Below, piece by piece: positions 13,392-23,984 of a stretch of 64,000 nucleotides of DNA; position 1 is the stretch's first letter; each line of letters begins with the position of its first letter. The position numbers and the translations under genes were made by a program. The notes under the pieces are model-generated. The model made no database searches. It was not told the origin of the DNA and was given only the letters and a program-made list of their open reading frames with translations. The stretch covers positions 13,454,001 to 13,518,000 of the forward strand of contig NC_079878.1 of the NCBI RefSeq assembly GCF_029227915.1, read 5' to 3'. This DNA comes from Hydractinia symbiolongicarpus. Lineage: Eukaryota > Cnidaria > Hydrozoa > Anthoathecata > Hydractiniidae.

Positions 13392-13399
13392 TGACGTCA
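13392..13399. promoter_or_regulatory. TGACGTCA palindrome (CRE/ATF-type site)
   Basis: The fourth perfect copy in the gene-free region upstream of the homeobox gene, sitting in the context GCTGACGTCAACAG. The copy at 10236 shares the downstream CAACAG, so these may be relics of one dispersed repeat and not independent binding sites. Confidence 0.3.
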
Positions 13400-14513
13400 A
13401 CAGCCTGTAAAACATTGATAATTTTAAATTGCTCACGTCAAAGTTTTTCCATATATTATTAAAATTACATGTATAGTTTTTGGCCTAGCGAGTTTTTTGA
13501 AACAAAAATAAAAAAACGAAACGAAACTGCACATGCTCAGATACATTTCGACGTTTAATTCTAATAGTGAAGTCTCATGGAACCAATAACTGAGTACAAT
13601 TTAAAATCACAGTAACAATTTGTTGCAATTTTGAGACCTCAAATGAAAAACTGACATCAGAAGTTTAACAATAGCTATGGAAGATAGACTGAACCCTATT
13701 CATGCTAAGTTTGATTGCTTCCCCATAATGTAAACAAAGCTGTTAGAAATAGGGGTGTTGAGGTGGGTGGCTATAACTAAAAAATGTTGGGTCTAATAAG
13801 CCTAGATTATTGTATTCTTCATAAATGTTTGAACAGTCTATAGAACAAATCAAATCGCCACACGAATACCTGTGATCATAAGAAATTTAGTTTATTTTAA
13901 GAAATAAGCAAACTAAACAACAAGACTGTGTTTTTATAGTAATTTGTGTGTGTAATCAAGGAGGAATATAGTGCAAAAATGATAGTAATTAATACTACTC
14001 CATTTTCCTGTTTGGAAAATATTTATTGTAAGACCTTAATATGGCGTTTACAAAGTAAAATACATAAAAACAGAAATACAAAATGATAGCCGAGCAGTTA
14101 CAAGTCGTGTGTTTGAAAAGCTAGCGATGATTAGGCGCCATAATTTTTAAATCTCGAAAATTCGATTGAAGTGAAACGCAAATTGTTCTCTTCGTTATCT
14201 TTCTAGAATCGCAAATAATAAGGATGAGCTAAGCTTTTATAAATTAGAACTATTGGTGTTCAACTCAACAGACTAAGCTGTATCCTTATTAGTTCAGTAT
14301 TGTAGTGAAATTTAAGACTAGCATTTACTATTGATAACAAAATAAAAGGCGTCTTCTTGGGCGCATAAATAATGAAGAAACCAGCTGATTGGCTAATAAG
14401 ATTCCCGTTAATCCTCAGCGCTAGTCTACTAAGACTGTGAAACATAAAGTAAAATAAAAATTATTTAATCGAATACGTCCGAAAGGTTGAACTTTTTAGT
14501 ATGGTTATGAATA

Positions 14514-14643
14514 TTGCTAGTGATGTTGGTGTTGTTGTTTTTTGTTTTCATTGTTAATGTTGTTGTCGTTGTTATTGTTGTTGTTGTTGTTGATTTTATT
14601 GTTAATGTTAATGTTATTGTTGTCGTTGTCTTTGTCGTTATTG
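14514..14643. repeat. GTT/TTG trinucleotide-rich low-complexity tract
   Basis: Runs of GTTGTT interrupted by ATT, GTC and TTT units. The tract reads as a valine-rich open frame, but this is an artefact of the repeat composition. Confidence 0.85.
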
Positions 14644-16110
14644 CTAGTCATATTTCTGAAGAAACGTTATGCTTTTTTCCAAATATTGAATCACGAATGT
14701 TCATGATATGCTCGCCGTATTTTTTTTAGCTGTAGCTTTTGTGTATCTGTTTTAATGCTAATTTTTTCATTTCTTGCGATAGTGTAGGGAAATTGATCTG
14801 CCAATAAAATACAAAGTTGTAGGAACAATATCTGATAAAAAATAACTTGACGATGAATAAAGTAAATAAAATGTTTTTAAGGCGATAATTAAAGAGAGAT
14901 AATTAATAGTGGAAAATCAATTTGAAAAAGGGGCAAAGTTTAGAAAAATACTTTTACAGTTTCTTTAATATTTTATAACTACATTTCTGTCGAGTTATTT
15001 TTTGAACGTCTTTGTTCTGGAGATTGTTGCAAGAATATCATATTTATATCAATTTACTAATTGTGAATTAGAAAACTTTAATATATATATATATATAGCA
15101 CAGAAATGATTTGTCAGTTTTGGAATTTGAAAAATTTTATTCAAGGCATACACAAATTAGTACAGATTTTCCCTCCTATGTTATTATGACGTAATATCTA
15201 AATAACAACCAATCGGAGCTAATCATGCTCAGCCATTTTTAATTCAACACAATCCTTGGTAAGTAATCATGATGAGATTTTTCTTTTCAGAGAGAATATC
15301 AGCTTTTTAAAACGGTAGCTTTCGCTGGTTTTATTTACTCTTATAAGAAATAGTTTTAATAAATTATGCGACATATAAGCAAAGTTATATTTAAATTCAA
15401 AACAATATTTATCTTCAGGCTAAAGCATAAATTTTACGGACATTTACGTTCATTATCAGAAATATCGTTTTTTTTTTTTTTTTTTAATTAGCTGAGTTTA
15501 TAGAAATGACGTTGAGAAGAAAGGCTTAGAAACTATAACAAAGGTGATAAAGAAGCAGAACAATATTTTTTGTAATTTTTGTCAACGAAAAAAAAAATTT
15601 CATTTAAAGGGCTGATGAAATTTCGGAAAATTGCGAAGACATGATCATAGACAAAGAATATTATATAGATTTTTTTTTATATAAAATAATTACAACATTC
15701 ATATCCTTGGTTTTTATATTGTTTTTTAATACTTCATTATCGGTCCGCAAAAGTTTTTTCCTGTAAAAAAATTCCAAATTGCTCGTCGGCGAAAGTTTTT
15801 TCCCGCGCAATGCAAAACTTTCTTCCAGCAAATGTTTCTTCCTTTAAAGTATGTTTTATTGTTTTTTATCTTAGTAATTCTTTTAAACGTTTATAGCACT
15901 TTATTTTTTTTATTATATATTGATTTTTGCGTAGGGCTTGCAGTCTATTCAAATTAGCCAATGATAAGAGAGGCGTATTTTAAACCAACACAAAATATTA
16001 GCCACTCTCAACAAAACAGAAAGAATCTTCCTTTAACATAAAGTAATGTATCATTTACAAGTTTGAGTGACAAACTTTTTTATTTAGATTCTAAAACGCA
16101 GTGTACAATC

Positions 16111-17508
16111 ATGACTTGGCCATATAACACCGTGTCTCCTTATCACACTCCCCATCATCCGTTCAACTTTCCTGTGCACCCTTATCCATACCCGTACGGT
16201 AAGTACCTATTCTGAGCATTTCGTGACCTTATTTTTTTATGCAAAACATAAATTTAGTTTTCAGCTTATTAATCCGGATCCTTGATTGGAAAAAATGTCT
16301 ACCGTGGGATTTTAATCTAATTTGGCTTCTTTGTGTTTTTAGGCTACCATCGTAAACAACGTCGAGAAAGGACGACGTTCACAAAGGGACAATTAGAAAT
16401 ATTGGAAAATCTGTTTCGTGAAACAAAATATCCAGATGTATTCATGCGTGAAGATGTAGCACGAAGGATTTCTCTCCCTGAATCTCGCGTCCAGGTTGTT
16501 ATTGTTTGATATTATTATATATTACAGTTGCTGTCAACACTGTTCAGATTATATGCGTTAATAGCACTAACGAAACCAGGCTGGGCGACATTCTTAATAC
16601 TATCTTGCATTTTCGTGTTTTGATGTGATTAAAAAAGGTACATTGCCATGTAGATGGCGCGTATTAGAGAAAGTGTTATTATTAAAAAAAATCGAAAATA
16701 TATTAACGGACTAAAAATGGAGTATTAGCTCAACGCATTCTTTGAAAAAAATCTACGAAATATTTCAAATATTTCAAGAATGCGCTTATTAAGGGAGATT
16801 AATTTATAGTACTGTCTGCATGTGCGGGAATCTCTCGTGGTCTATATAATTCGGTTTTTTTATAAAATCGTTTTACCACTGGGTGTGGTTTTTCAACAAT
16901 TAGGTTCAGAGGAATGCATAAGGGGAGAATAGATGTGGGATAATTTACTGGTCTGTAAGTTTGTCCAGATCTCTCGTAGTCTATAATTCAATTTCTTATT
17001 TTTTTTCTAGGTGTGGTTTAAGAACAGACGTGCAAAACATCGCCAAAAAACAAGAAAGTCGCCAGCAATTTCTCAATCTACAAACAGTGACTCAGATTCA
17101 GAAAAAGGCAGGAACTCGCCAGATGAAGTCAGATCACCAACAATAGAAACTGGAAAAGCGTCAAGTGAAACGCTATCAAAGATTGAAAACAATCAATCAG
17201 AAACAACAGAATATAAATCACAATGCTCGTACAACAGTACCTATCATCTACCACAACCGAACATTTTACCTAATTCTTACCCTCCCCTTGAAAGAGCACC
17301 ATCTTATTCGAATTATCTACCTTCGTATCAATCTCCACCTCGTCCATACAACCCTGAACCTTATTGCCCATATTCTCAATCTCGACAATTGTATCATCAG
17401 TCTCATGCACACCCACATTCAGTTCAAGAGTATCCACTATGTGCGGTTGACGTGCATGGACCACCCCCAATTAGTCCAAGTTGGGGCGGATATGGACCAT
17501 CTATTTAG
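16111..17508 (+). CDS. Otx: Otx/Orthodenticle-class homeodomain transcription factor
   Basis: Three exons (16111-16198, 16343-16494, 17011-17508) join in phase to 245 residues. The homeodomain is residues 35-94. It has K at position 50 (WFKNRRAK), which in this class selects TAATCC/GGATTA sites. The arm RRERTTFT, the helix YPDVFMRE and the turn [10 protein letters not shown] are the Otx signature; Goosecoid and Pitx differ at these places. An intron falls between homeodomain residues 46 and 47, the usual K50-class position. The N-terminus (30 residues) is rich in Pro, Tyr and His; the tail is Ser-rich, then Pro/Tyr-rich, and ends [12 protein letters not shown]. Odd: the residue after RRAK is His where most Otx proteins have Cys, and the second donor is the weak CAG/GTTGTT. 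I see no bilaterian-type Otx tail repeat. Inferred role: a nuclear regulator of oral or neural patterning, as in other animals. Confidence 0.93.
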
Positions 17509-19763
17509 TAGATGTGCAAAGACTGTAAATATGGGCACCAGCTGCTGGAATAAATAGAGGCTTAGAAGTTGTTGCTATGACAATTATACTATTACGTCAC
17601 ATGATGATGTCACTTAAGACTGAAATGTTTTGTTTAAAAATAATGTATTATTTATTTATTTTAGTTACTTACTGTAAATATTAGTTTCTTTTACGTAGCT
17701 TTAAGTAACTGAACGAGCCAGTGTTGCACTGGCTTACATCATGTACGTTATGTTGCATCGCATCGACAAATATTTCGTTTGTCAGTATGTTTCAAGATTC
17801 TTTTACAATTGAATCTTTTTCTTATTTAGTATTGTATATATTTTTACCTATATTGTTGCAAGACAAGAAGAAAGGTACATTAAATGTTTAACGGTCAATT
17901 CTTGCCTTCTCGCTGTGGTTGCGAAATTTTTTTTTTCAAATCTGTTCCCAATGACCTTCCAACAAAACTCGGTCAAATTCTTATGATAAAACAAGTTCTT
18001 TAGCCGGCATGTTTTTTTAGATAGTTTCATCGTCTTGTTAAGCCGTATAGGTCAAAAAGTACCTAAATAGATACCTGGCTGTTAGATTTGACAACGTGAA
18101 GTAGGCTTCTAGCAATAGGGGTGATTCCAGGGGTAATGCCATAGTACCTTGGCCCCGTTTTATGTTTCAAAAATAAGGAATATCGTCACTATAAAAAGAT
18201 GTTCGTGTATGCTTTTTTAGTATAAAAGCAATTCAGATCAAGGGTAATTTATAAAGTGCAGACAAAAAACCCTGTCATAAATGATATGACAGAACTTTAG
18301 TTAGATCCTTTTTTTTTAAATAAAGTTTAAATAAAAAAAAAGAAAAAAAAAGAAGCAGGGTCTCAGAACGTTTTTTAAGTGAAACGTTTTTTACGTCGCT
18401 AAACTATGGTGGACATCATTTTTTTACTTCTGTACCTATCTTCTTCTGTACCCTTCCTTCCCACAGTAAAAATCTTGCGACACGGTCCCTGATGAATATA
18501 ATATAGAGAACCTATATAATATAGAGAACCTATAAAATTACTTGTAATAATGAACTTTAAAATTAATTGTCTGTCTCAAAATAATCTGTGGAGGGTTGCA
18601 GTTCCCTAAACATTCATTTTGTGTAATGGAACGGCTTGTGTTGTGTGTATGAGTATTCTAACTATCGGAACAATAAGCATCAGTAAACAAAAACTGTGCT
18701 GAGTTCCAACCACGTAAAATGTAAAATTTTGGCCCAATTATAAGCCTATACTCTTAAGTATGTATAACTATTTGATGCTAATACAATCCATTAAGCCTTT
18801 TTGTAAAGAATAATTTTAGCATGACATAGATCATGACTTCTAAAAAGAGCTGACAGGACACCCTGAAAATAATTAAGTCGAGAGGAGGACATTCTAAAAT
18901 TTCAACGGATATACAAAAAGGTGCGCTCATTCCTCCACCAACAACTTAATTTTCACTATAACTTCTAAAATACTGTTCCAAAACTATTTGTTATTTTTTT
19001 ATTAACTGTTTATTCTTGGAAAATGTGCTGGTGGTTGCAAAATGTGGTCCGAGAAAAAAAAATCTTCTTCTTTAGCATTATTTATTCCCCTTCTGCAATG
19101 TCCAAAATGGTAAAATTACAAAGGATAAATTACGTAGGAAACTTACGTAGGTTAAACAAACTTTATTGGCTCATAATTGTCAGCTGTAAAAAAACATATC
19201 CTAAAATAAATGATTATATAAAAATTGTTAACGTCAGCAAAGTTTTACCCCCTTATTTTAAGCTATACCATATATTTACCAAATTTCATCAAACGAGTAT
19301 TTTTAGCCATTCAAAATTTACTTTAATTTCTCACATCACAAGCTCTCTCCCCCAATCCTCTCCGCAGGGTCATCTCCCTCTTGATACGAGACAAGACGGC
19401 TAAAGATACCGTGGTATTTTAGACAAAAAATGGCCAGATTATGTAAATACGACATACGTAATACGTTAATTTATGCTACGAACCATAACGGAACTTAAGC
19501 GGCCAGAAATTTTAAGTTTCAGCAACAGAAAAAGTAAACATATCGTGACGATTAAATTTTTCTTGGTAACTGCATTGAACTTCTTTAAAGTTTGGAAAAA
19601 TGTTGTTCAGTATATATAGCTAGCCAGGATCCTCCATGAAGAGAAATAGTTTTGTGTGCCGAGATGATGATATATAGCTCTTTTTGTGGCGTTCTGAAGC
19701 ACATATGCTATGAAAAAAGTAAAGGAATGAAGAGTGGGACAGAATGAATTTTGGATATACTTA
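17509..19763. other. 3' flank of Otx and non-coding DNA
   Basis: No second gene is visible. AATAAA occurs at 17549-17554, only 41 bases after the stop, so the true 3' end may be further on. A small inverted repeat (GCCAGTG/CACTGGC) lies near 17717, and an 18-bp direct duplication containing ATATAGAGAACC lies around 18500-18533. The open frame at 19023-19403 has no recognisable features and is treated as chance. Confidence 0.5.
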
Positions 19764-20408
19764 GGGGCTTTTTATATGAGACCGGGAAACTCGGTCCACC
19801 GAGATATCCCGCATGACCGAGATCTCAGATATTTGCGGAAGAACGCTGAAAATTGAAATCGTGTTTATATGGTGTATATTCATCTCGCCCCGGTTACAAC
19901 GGGAAACTAGGTCAACCGAGATCCCGGGCAAGTGAGCCGGGATCCCGGTCAAACGGGATGGATATTTGTTCATGTAAAAAGAAAAACCCGGTGGCAAAGT
20001 ACGGAGAAAGTTTATGTAACATTAGAGGAGCAAATAATTATCACTATTAATGCATATCAATGGACATATTTGTTTTTGTATCATAGTGTATTTGTAATAA
20101 AAGACAACAAAACCATGAAACATGCTGAAAACACCAGGTTTCACTAAAATTACAATTGAGAATGAAATATTATTAATTAACATCTCCCACACAAGCGTGT
20201 GGGAGATGTTAATTAATAATATTTAAATTGGTCAGAAATGTATATTTGCTTACATATTCACCCCGCCACTTTTAGTTTCCCGCTAATTTTTCTTCATATA
20301 AACCCGGGATGGGAAATGACAAATTTACATATAAACCCGAGTTGATATTAGCCCGCTCTACCGGGAAACTTGATGGGCGAGTTTCCCGGTTCTCATATAA
20401 AAAGGTCC
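19764..20408. mobile_element. Harbinger-type MITE (non-autonomous DNA transposon)
   Basis: A 645-bp element is bounded by about 30-bp terminal inverted repeats. The left one (19764-19793) starts GGGGCTTTTTATATGAGA and the right one (20378-20408) reads inward GGACCTTTTTATATGAGA; both continue into CCGGGAAACTCG. TTA flanks both sides (19761-19763 and 20409-20411), matching the 3-bp TWA target duplication of PIF/Harbinger elements. Internal CCGGGAAACT and CCGAGATCTC words repeat several times near each end. It has no transposase. The superfamily call rests on the TTA duplication and is therefore moderate. Confidence 0.75.
20165..20224. repeat. Perfect 28-bp inverted repeat with a 4-nt loop
   Basis: The arms 20165-20192 and 20197-20224 are exact reverse complements around the loop AAGC. 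The loop-proximal part is CATCTCCCACAC. It sits inside the Harbinger-type MITE but is not part of its terminal repeats, so it may be a nested fold-back insertion. Confidence 0.95.
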
Positions 20409-21394
20409 TTAGTGACAGCTTTAAAGCCCGTCTTAGATACTTGGGATGGAGCTAAAGTACTTTTCTGTCATCAAGAAATATTTCAATTGTGGTTATGTCG
20501 CATAAATTAATGAGAAATGAAGTTTATAATATATACTAAAATCTTGTATGATTAAAATGTCTTTCTCGGTTGATAGTCAGTAATGTTTATATGTGTGATG
20601 AACTAAAATTTTAGAAGAAAAACTGACAAAAGAAACTGATTGAAAGGTTCAAGTTATTTAACAAATGTATTTAGATTTTGTACATACACGCGCATTCTGT
20701 GATGTAAAAAAGCAGGGCAAGAAAGGGTATCCATGGAATTAATTTTGCGAAACTAATTTTGGAAACAGTTTAAATTTTTGCGAGAAGTAATTTTTTTGAG
20801 AGTTGAAAGTTGAAAGTCCCAATACTTCTTAAGATTTTAATTCCCCCCTCCCCCCCCAAAAAAAAAAAGAAGAAGAAGAAAAAAAAAAAGAATATATATA
20901 GATATAATTTTTTTTTTTTTATCAATTCATACAATTGCATTTCTGCAGAAATTAATTCCCCTTACTCCATTTATGACAGGTCGTTTTAAAGTCTTTATGT
21001 CCGGGGCGGGTAAATCAACCCGTTCTCAATATCTCTGGCAACCACTTGACTTGAAGCATACCAAATCTTGCACAATGTTAAAATTAGATTTTTTTGTCTA
21101 TTTGCCAAATTCAGAGCCTTTGTTTTTAATCTTAAACACAGGGAATGGGATATAACATAAAAGTGACAAGCAAAGTCAGCGCATTAAAAACACACTTCTT
21201 TTTCAAAAGCATACTTTTCGCTAAAAGTAAAAATTTTGATAAGAAACACGAGCTTAAGAAACAGGAGGCTGAAAATTCCAAAACACTTGAGAAATAATTC
21301 AGAAATATGAGATTTCTAATAGCCACGTGACACACAAGGAAGCATTTACATTCGTCAAATTGAATCAGATTTATTAGTTAATGATAAAATCCGT

Positions 21395-21605
21395 CAGTTA
21401 ACTCTTGTAACAGTCGAAAACCACCAGTTCGCTCTTCGAACTATCGAAATTAGACAGTTAACTCTTCTAACTGTCGAAAACTGGCAGTTAGCTCTTCTAA
21501 CTTTCAAAAAGCGCCAGTTAAACTCTTTTAATTGTCGAAACCCACCAGTTAGCTCTTCTAAATTTCGAAAACTGCCAGTTAACTCCTCTAACTGCCGACA
21601 AAGTA
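21395..21605. repeat. 30-bp minisatellite, seven units
   Basis: Units begin with CAGTT at 21395, 21425, 21455, 21485, 21515, 21546 and 21576. The period is therefore 30 bp, with one extra base in the fifth unit. The consensus core reads CAGTTAACTCTTCTAACTGT followed by CGAAAAC and three variable bases. Each unit holds an internal inverted repeat (CAGTTA near TAACTG), so it can fold on itself. Confidence 0.9.
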
Positions 21606-22461
21606 TCAGGCTAAAATAAATAACTAAAGCTATCTGATACCTCTACAGTTGTTGCTTTCTACTTGCTACGAGATGAGCATATTAAAAAAACCTTTGCGCC
21701 CAGCCTGCTTCAAACTTCCAAAGTTAAGACAGAGCTGCCGTTTTTCTTATATCACAAGTCAACTTTTTCATGTCACTATGACTTCTTTCTTTTTACACAA
21801 CGCAGATGGTAGTAGAAATAACACCAAAGCGTTTTTCATAAATTTGGGTAGCTTTTTAAATTTTTGTTTACAAAACTAATCGAGTGCGCTTTCATAATGC
21901 CATTTTAATCTTGAGCTTGAAAGGTTATGATAAAGGAAAAAAATCATCACAATTATGCGAAATTCTGTAGTTATACTTTTGTGAATATTAATAGAAACAT
22001 TGTGTTCTTTTATAAATGATTGTAGTTAATCGGCCGCCTGAGGGCGGTCAATCATCATTCGGTTAGGGCGGGTTATGTTCCCCGCTATTATTCGCGGTTT
22101 TTTTAACGAGTTGAAATTGGGTGCGCAGCCTTGGTGGTATTTTATCTATTGTTTTCGCGAAGCAAATCAACGGTACTCTTTGAGTGAGGAATTTCATTCA
22201 GTTGTTACGTATTCTCAACGGTGGGAGCTAGTTTGTATCGGCGAAAGTAACACAGTGGAGCAGGTGCACACGCGTAGGTTGCTATTAATTTGACATATCA
22301 GCTATTTTATTTAAACAAAGGAAATGTTGTCTGGCGGTCGCACCGATGTGTTTCCGTACTAGTATTTTATTCTACTTGGCAAGACTCAAACTCCGATTCT
22401 ACTTACAGTTTTACATAACGGCGGTTCACGTATATACAAAATATTTTTTAACGCATTTCTG

Positions 22462-22534
22462 GCATTTGGCACTCCATATAAAGAATTTCATATTTGACGC
22501 ATTTCACGCATTTGGCACTTCATATAAAGAATCT
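22462..22534. repeat. 46-bp tandem duplication
   Basis: The word GCATTTGGCACTCCATATAA at 22462 recurs with one substitution at 22508, and both copies run on into AGAAT. There are only two copies and no associated gene. Confidence 0.7.
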
Positions 22535-23020
22535 AAATTCCCATTAACAAAAATAAAATTAAATATTTCGATTAGATCTTAAAAGAAATAAGAAGAAATA
22601 AAAGAAGCTTTTATATTTGTCGATGAAGGCAAACAAAGATATAAAAGCTTTCCACAAAAATTAAAAAGACGTCCTTAAAGCTGTCAGTATTCTTGGAATT
22701 ATCAATCAAATTTCTGAGAGTTGTTTTTTTGTTAACCCGATATTGCTTTGCCTCGTTCTTTCAGCTTTTTGTCTTTAATCTGCGCTGAACTTATTAACAC
22801 CTCCAACAAAAAATGTCTCGGATGAGACTTGTTAACTGTGATTGATAGAGACTTTTTACCAATCTTGCAAAAGATGCGCCATGCATTTGTACCAACTGGC
22901 GAATAATACAATTTTCCTCTGATAAAACAAAACATTTAATCGAATGATAATTTCAACATTTACTATAGGAAGTTTGACCAAGGTGACATTTTCAATACCC
23001 AAGACAGAAGGACAACATAT

Positions 23021-23217
23021 TGTTGAAATATGTGACGCTCACTTGCTATCTTTTATTCAGTTGTGAACCGGTGGTTCTATTATTTTATGTTAGAACTGTC
23101 ACGTGCATTATATTACGCACATTTTTTTTATTCTCTATGTTTTTCTGTGATCAGCTTGTTTTTTATGAGAGAAGAAGTACTCTATGAGTGAGAAACTCTG
23201 TGTGTCTGTTTTTATCA
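23021..23217 (+). repeat. 5' LTR of the Copia element (197 bp)
   Basis: It starts TG and ends CA. It matches the 3' LTR base for base except for a 34-bp segment after TTGCTAT (containing the small palindrome GAACCGGTGGTTC) and one extra G. It would supply promoter and polyadenylation functions. Confidence 0.95.
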
Positions 23218-23231
23218 GGTTATGGGCCCAG
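23218..23231 (+). promoter_or_regulatory. Primer-binding site matching initiator-tRNA anticodon arm
   Basis: GGTTATGGGCCCAG abuts the LTR end directly. It is complementary to the anticodon stem-loop of eukaryotic initiator methionine tRNA (its centre ATG pairs with the CAU anticodon), not to the tRNA 3' end. Drosophila copia and yeast Ty5 are known to prime from a tRNA half-molecule in this way. Confidence 0.85.
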
Positions 23232-23294
23232 ACACTTTTTAATGTTATATCGAGTACTGAAATAATTTTGTTTTGTTGAATTTGATTTTTTACG

Positions 23295-23984
23295 ATGGCA
23301 ACTGAAGACGCAACTTTCAAAATTGAGAAGCTGACTGCTGAAAATTATCATTCATGGAAATTCAACATGAAAATGTATTTAATCGGAAAAGATATTTGGG
23401 AGATTGTAACCGGTGATGAAACCATAGCGGATGATATGCAGGAGGCTGAGAAACGTCGAATCAAGAAACGCGAGAACCAAGCGTTTGCCGCCATTTGTTT
23501 GGGAATTTCAACAAACTTACAAATTTACGTTCGCTCCACGAAATCGGCTAAGGAAGCATGGGAAAATCTTGAAAAACATTTTCAGCAAAAAACACTTTCA
23601 TAAAGGATTTTCTATCGGAGAAAATTATATTCAGCAAAGATGGCTAGAGGTCAAAATATGACTGAACACATAAACAACATTAAGACATTGTCAGAACACC
23701 TGGAAGCGATTGATGATGCTATTGCAGAAATGGACCTAGTTATTCTTCCTATTAGTAGTTTATATAACTATTTAATAACGGCGCTTGAAACAATTGCTGA
23801 GGACAATCTAACCTAGGATTATGTTAGGGACAGGCTTATTCACGAAAGCGAAAAGAAAAAGCCTGCTGAAGCTGAAACTTCTGGTGATGCCCTTTTTTCG
23901 TCAAAGCTCAACAACAAGAAATCCAGTAAATGTCATTACTGCAAGAAACCAGGACATTATGCTCGTGACTGTTTTAAGAAGTGA
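23295..23984 (+). pseudogene. gag: Broken Copia gag
   Basis: Gag starts at ATG 23295 and reads as a UBN2-type Copia nucleocapsid region for about 100 codons (NYHSWKFNMKMYL, CLGISTNLQ). It loses frame near 23597, resumes in another frame (MTEHINNIKTLSEHLEAIDD), meets TAG at 23814 in place of a usually conserved Trp, and continues to a CCHC zinc knuckle at 23931-23972 (C-x2-C-x4-H-x4-C, from CHYCKKPGH to C) before TGA at 23982. The knuckle would bind the element RNA. With one frameshift and an internal stop, no intact Gag can be made from this copy. Confidence 0.9.

Larger units (their letters stand above)
7401..16110. other. Nine-kb gene-free region between receptor channel and Otx gene
   Basis: Short open frames occur on both strands, but none has domain-like composition, splice-compatible partners or a recognisable family. 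The region holds perfect TGACGTCA palindromes (8154, 10215, 10236, 13392), a GTT-rich tract near 14.5 kb, a short TA run near 15079 and a T run near 15470. It is the likely cis-regulatory territory of the downstream homeobox gene, which is inference from position only. Confidence 0.6.
20412..23015. other. Non-coding region with simple repeats
   Basis: I found no supportable gene. The content includes a C/A/GAA homopolymer block at 20845-20920, the 30-bp minisatellite described separately, a GC-richer patch at 22030-22290 and a short tandem duplication near 22.5 kb. Open frames in this stretch lack domain signatures and codon structure. Confidence 0.5.

Noticed and set aside
14514-14729. Valine-rich open frame resembling a membrane segment
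   Set aside because: It is the translation of a GTT/ATT low-complexity tract; no start context, splice partner or family.
16341-17040. Goosecoid or Pitx identity for the K50 homeobox
   Set aside because: Residues [12 protein letters not shown] and LPESRVQ match Otx, whereas Goosecoid and Pitx differ in all three blocks.
17165-17557. 130-codon open frame overlapping the Otx third exon
   Set aside because: It is an alternative-frame shadow of the Otx tail, whose frame continues the homeodomain.
19023-19403. 126-codon open frame on the plus strand
   Set aside because: No domain, biased composition from AT-rich DNA, and no neighbouring exons in phase.
21395-21605. Regular array that could be mistaken for a CRISPR
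   Set aside because: Units are directly adjacent with variable bases of only 2-4, there are no spacers, and the host is a eukaryote.
22075-22293. 72-codon frame in a GC-richer patch
   Set aside because: No recognisable family or splice context; the patch may be a repeat fragment, but I found no second copy in the window.
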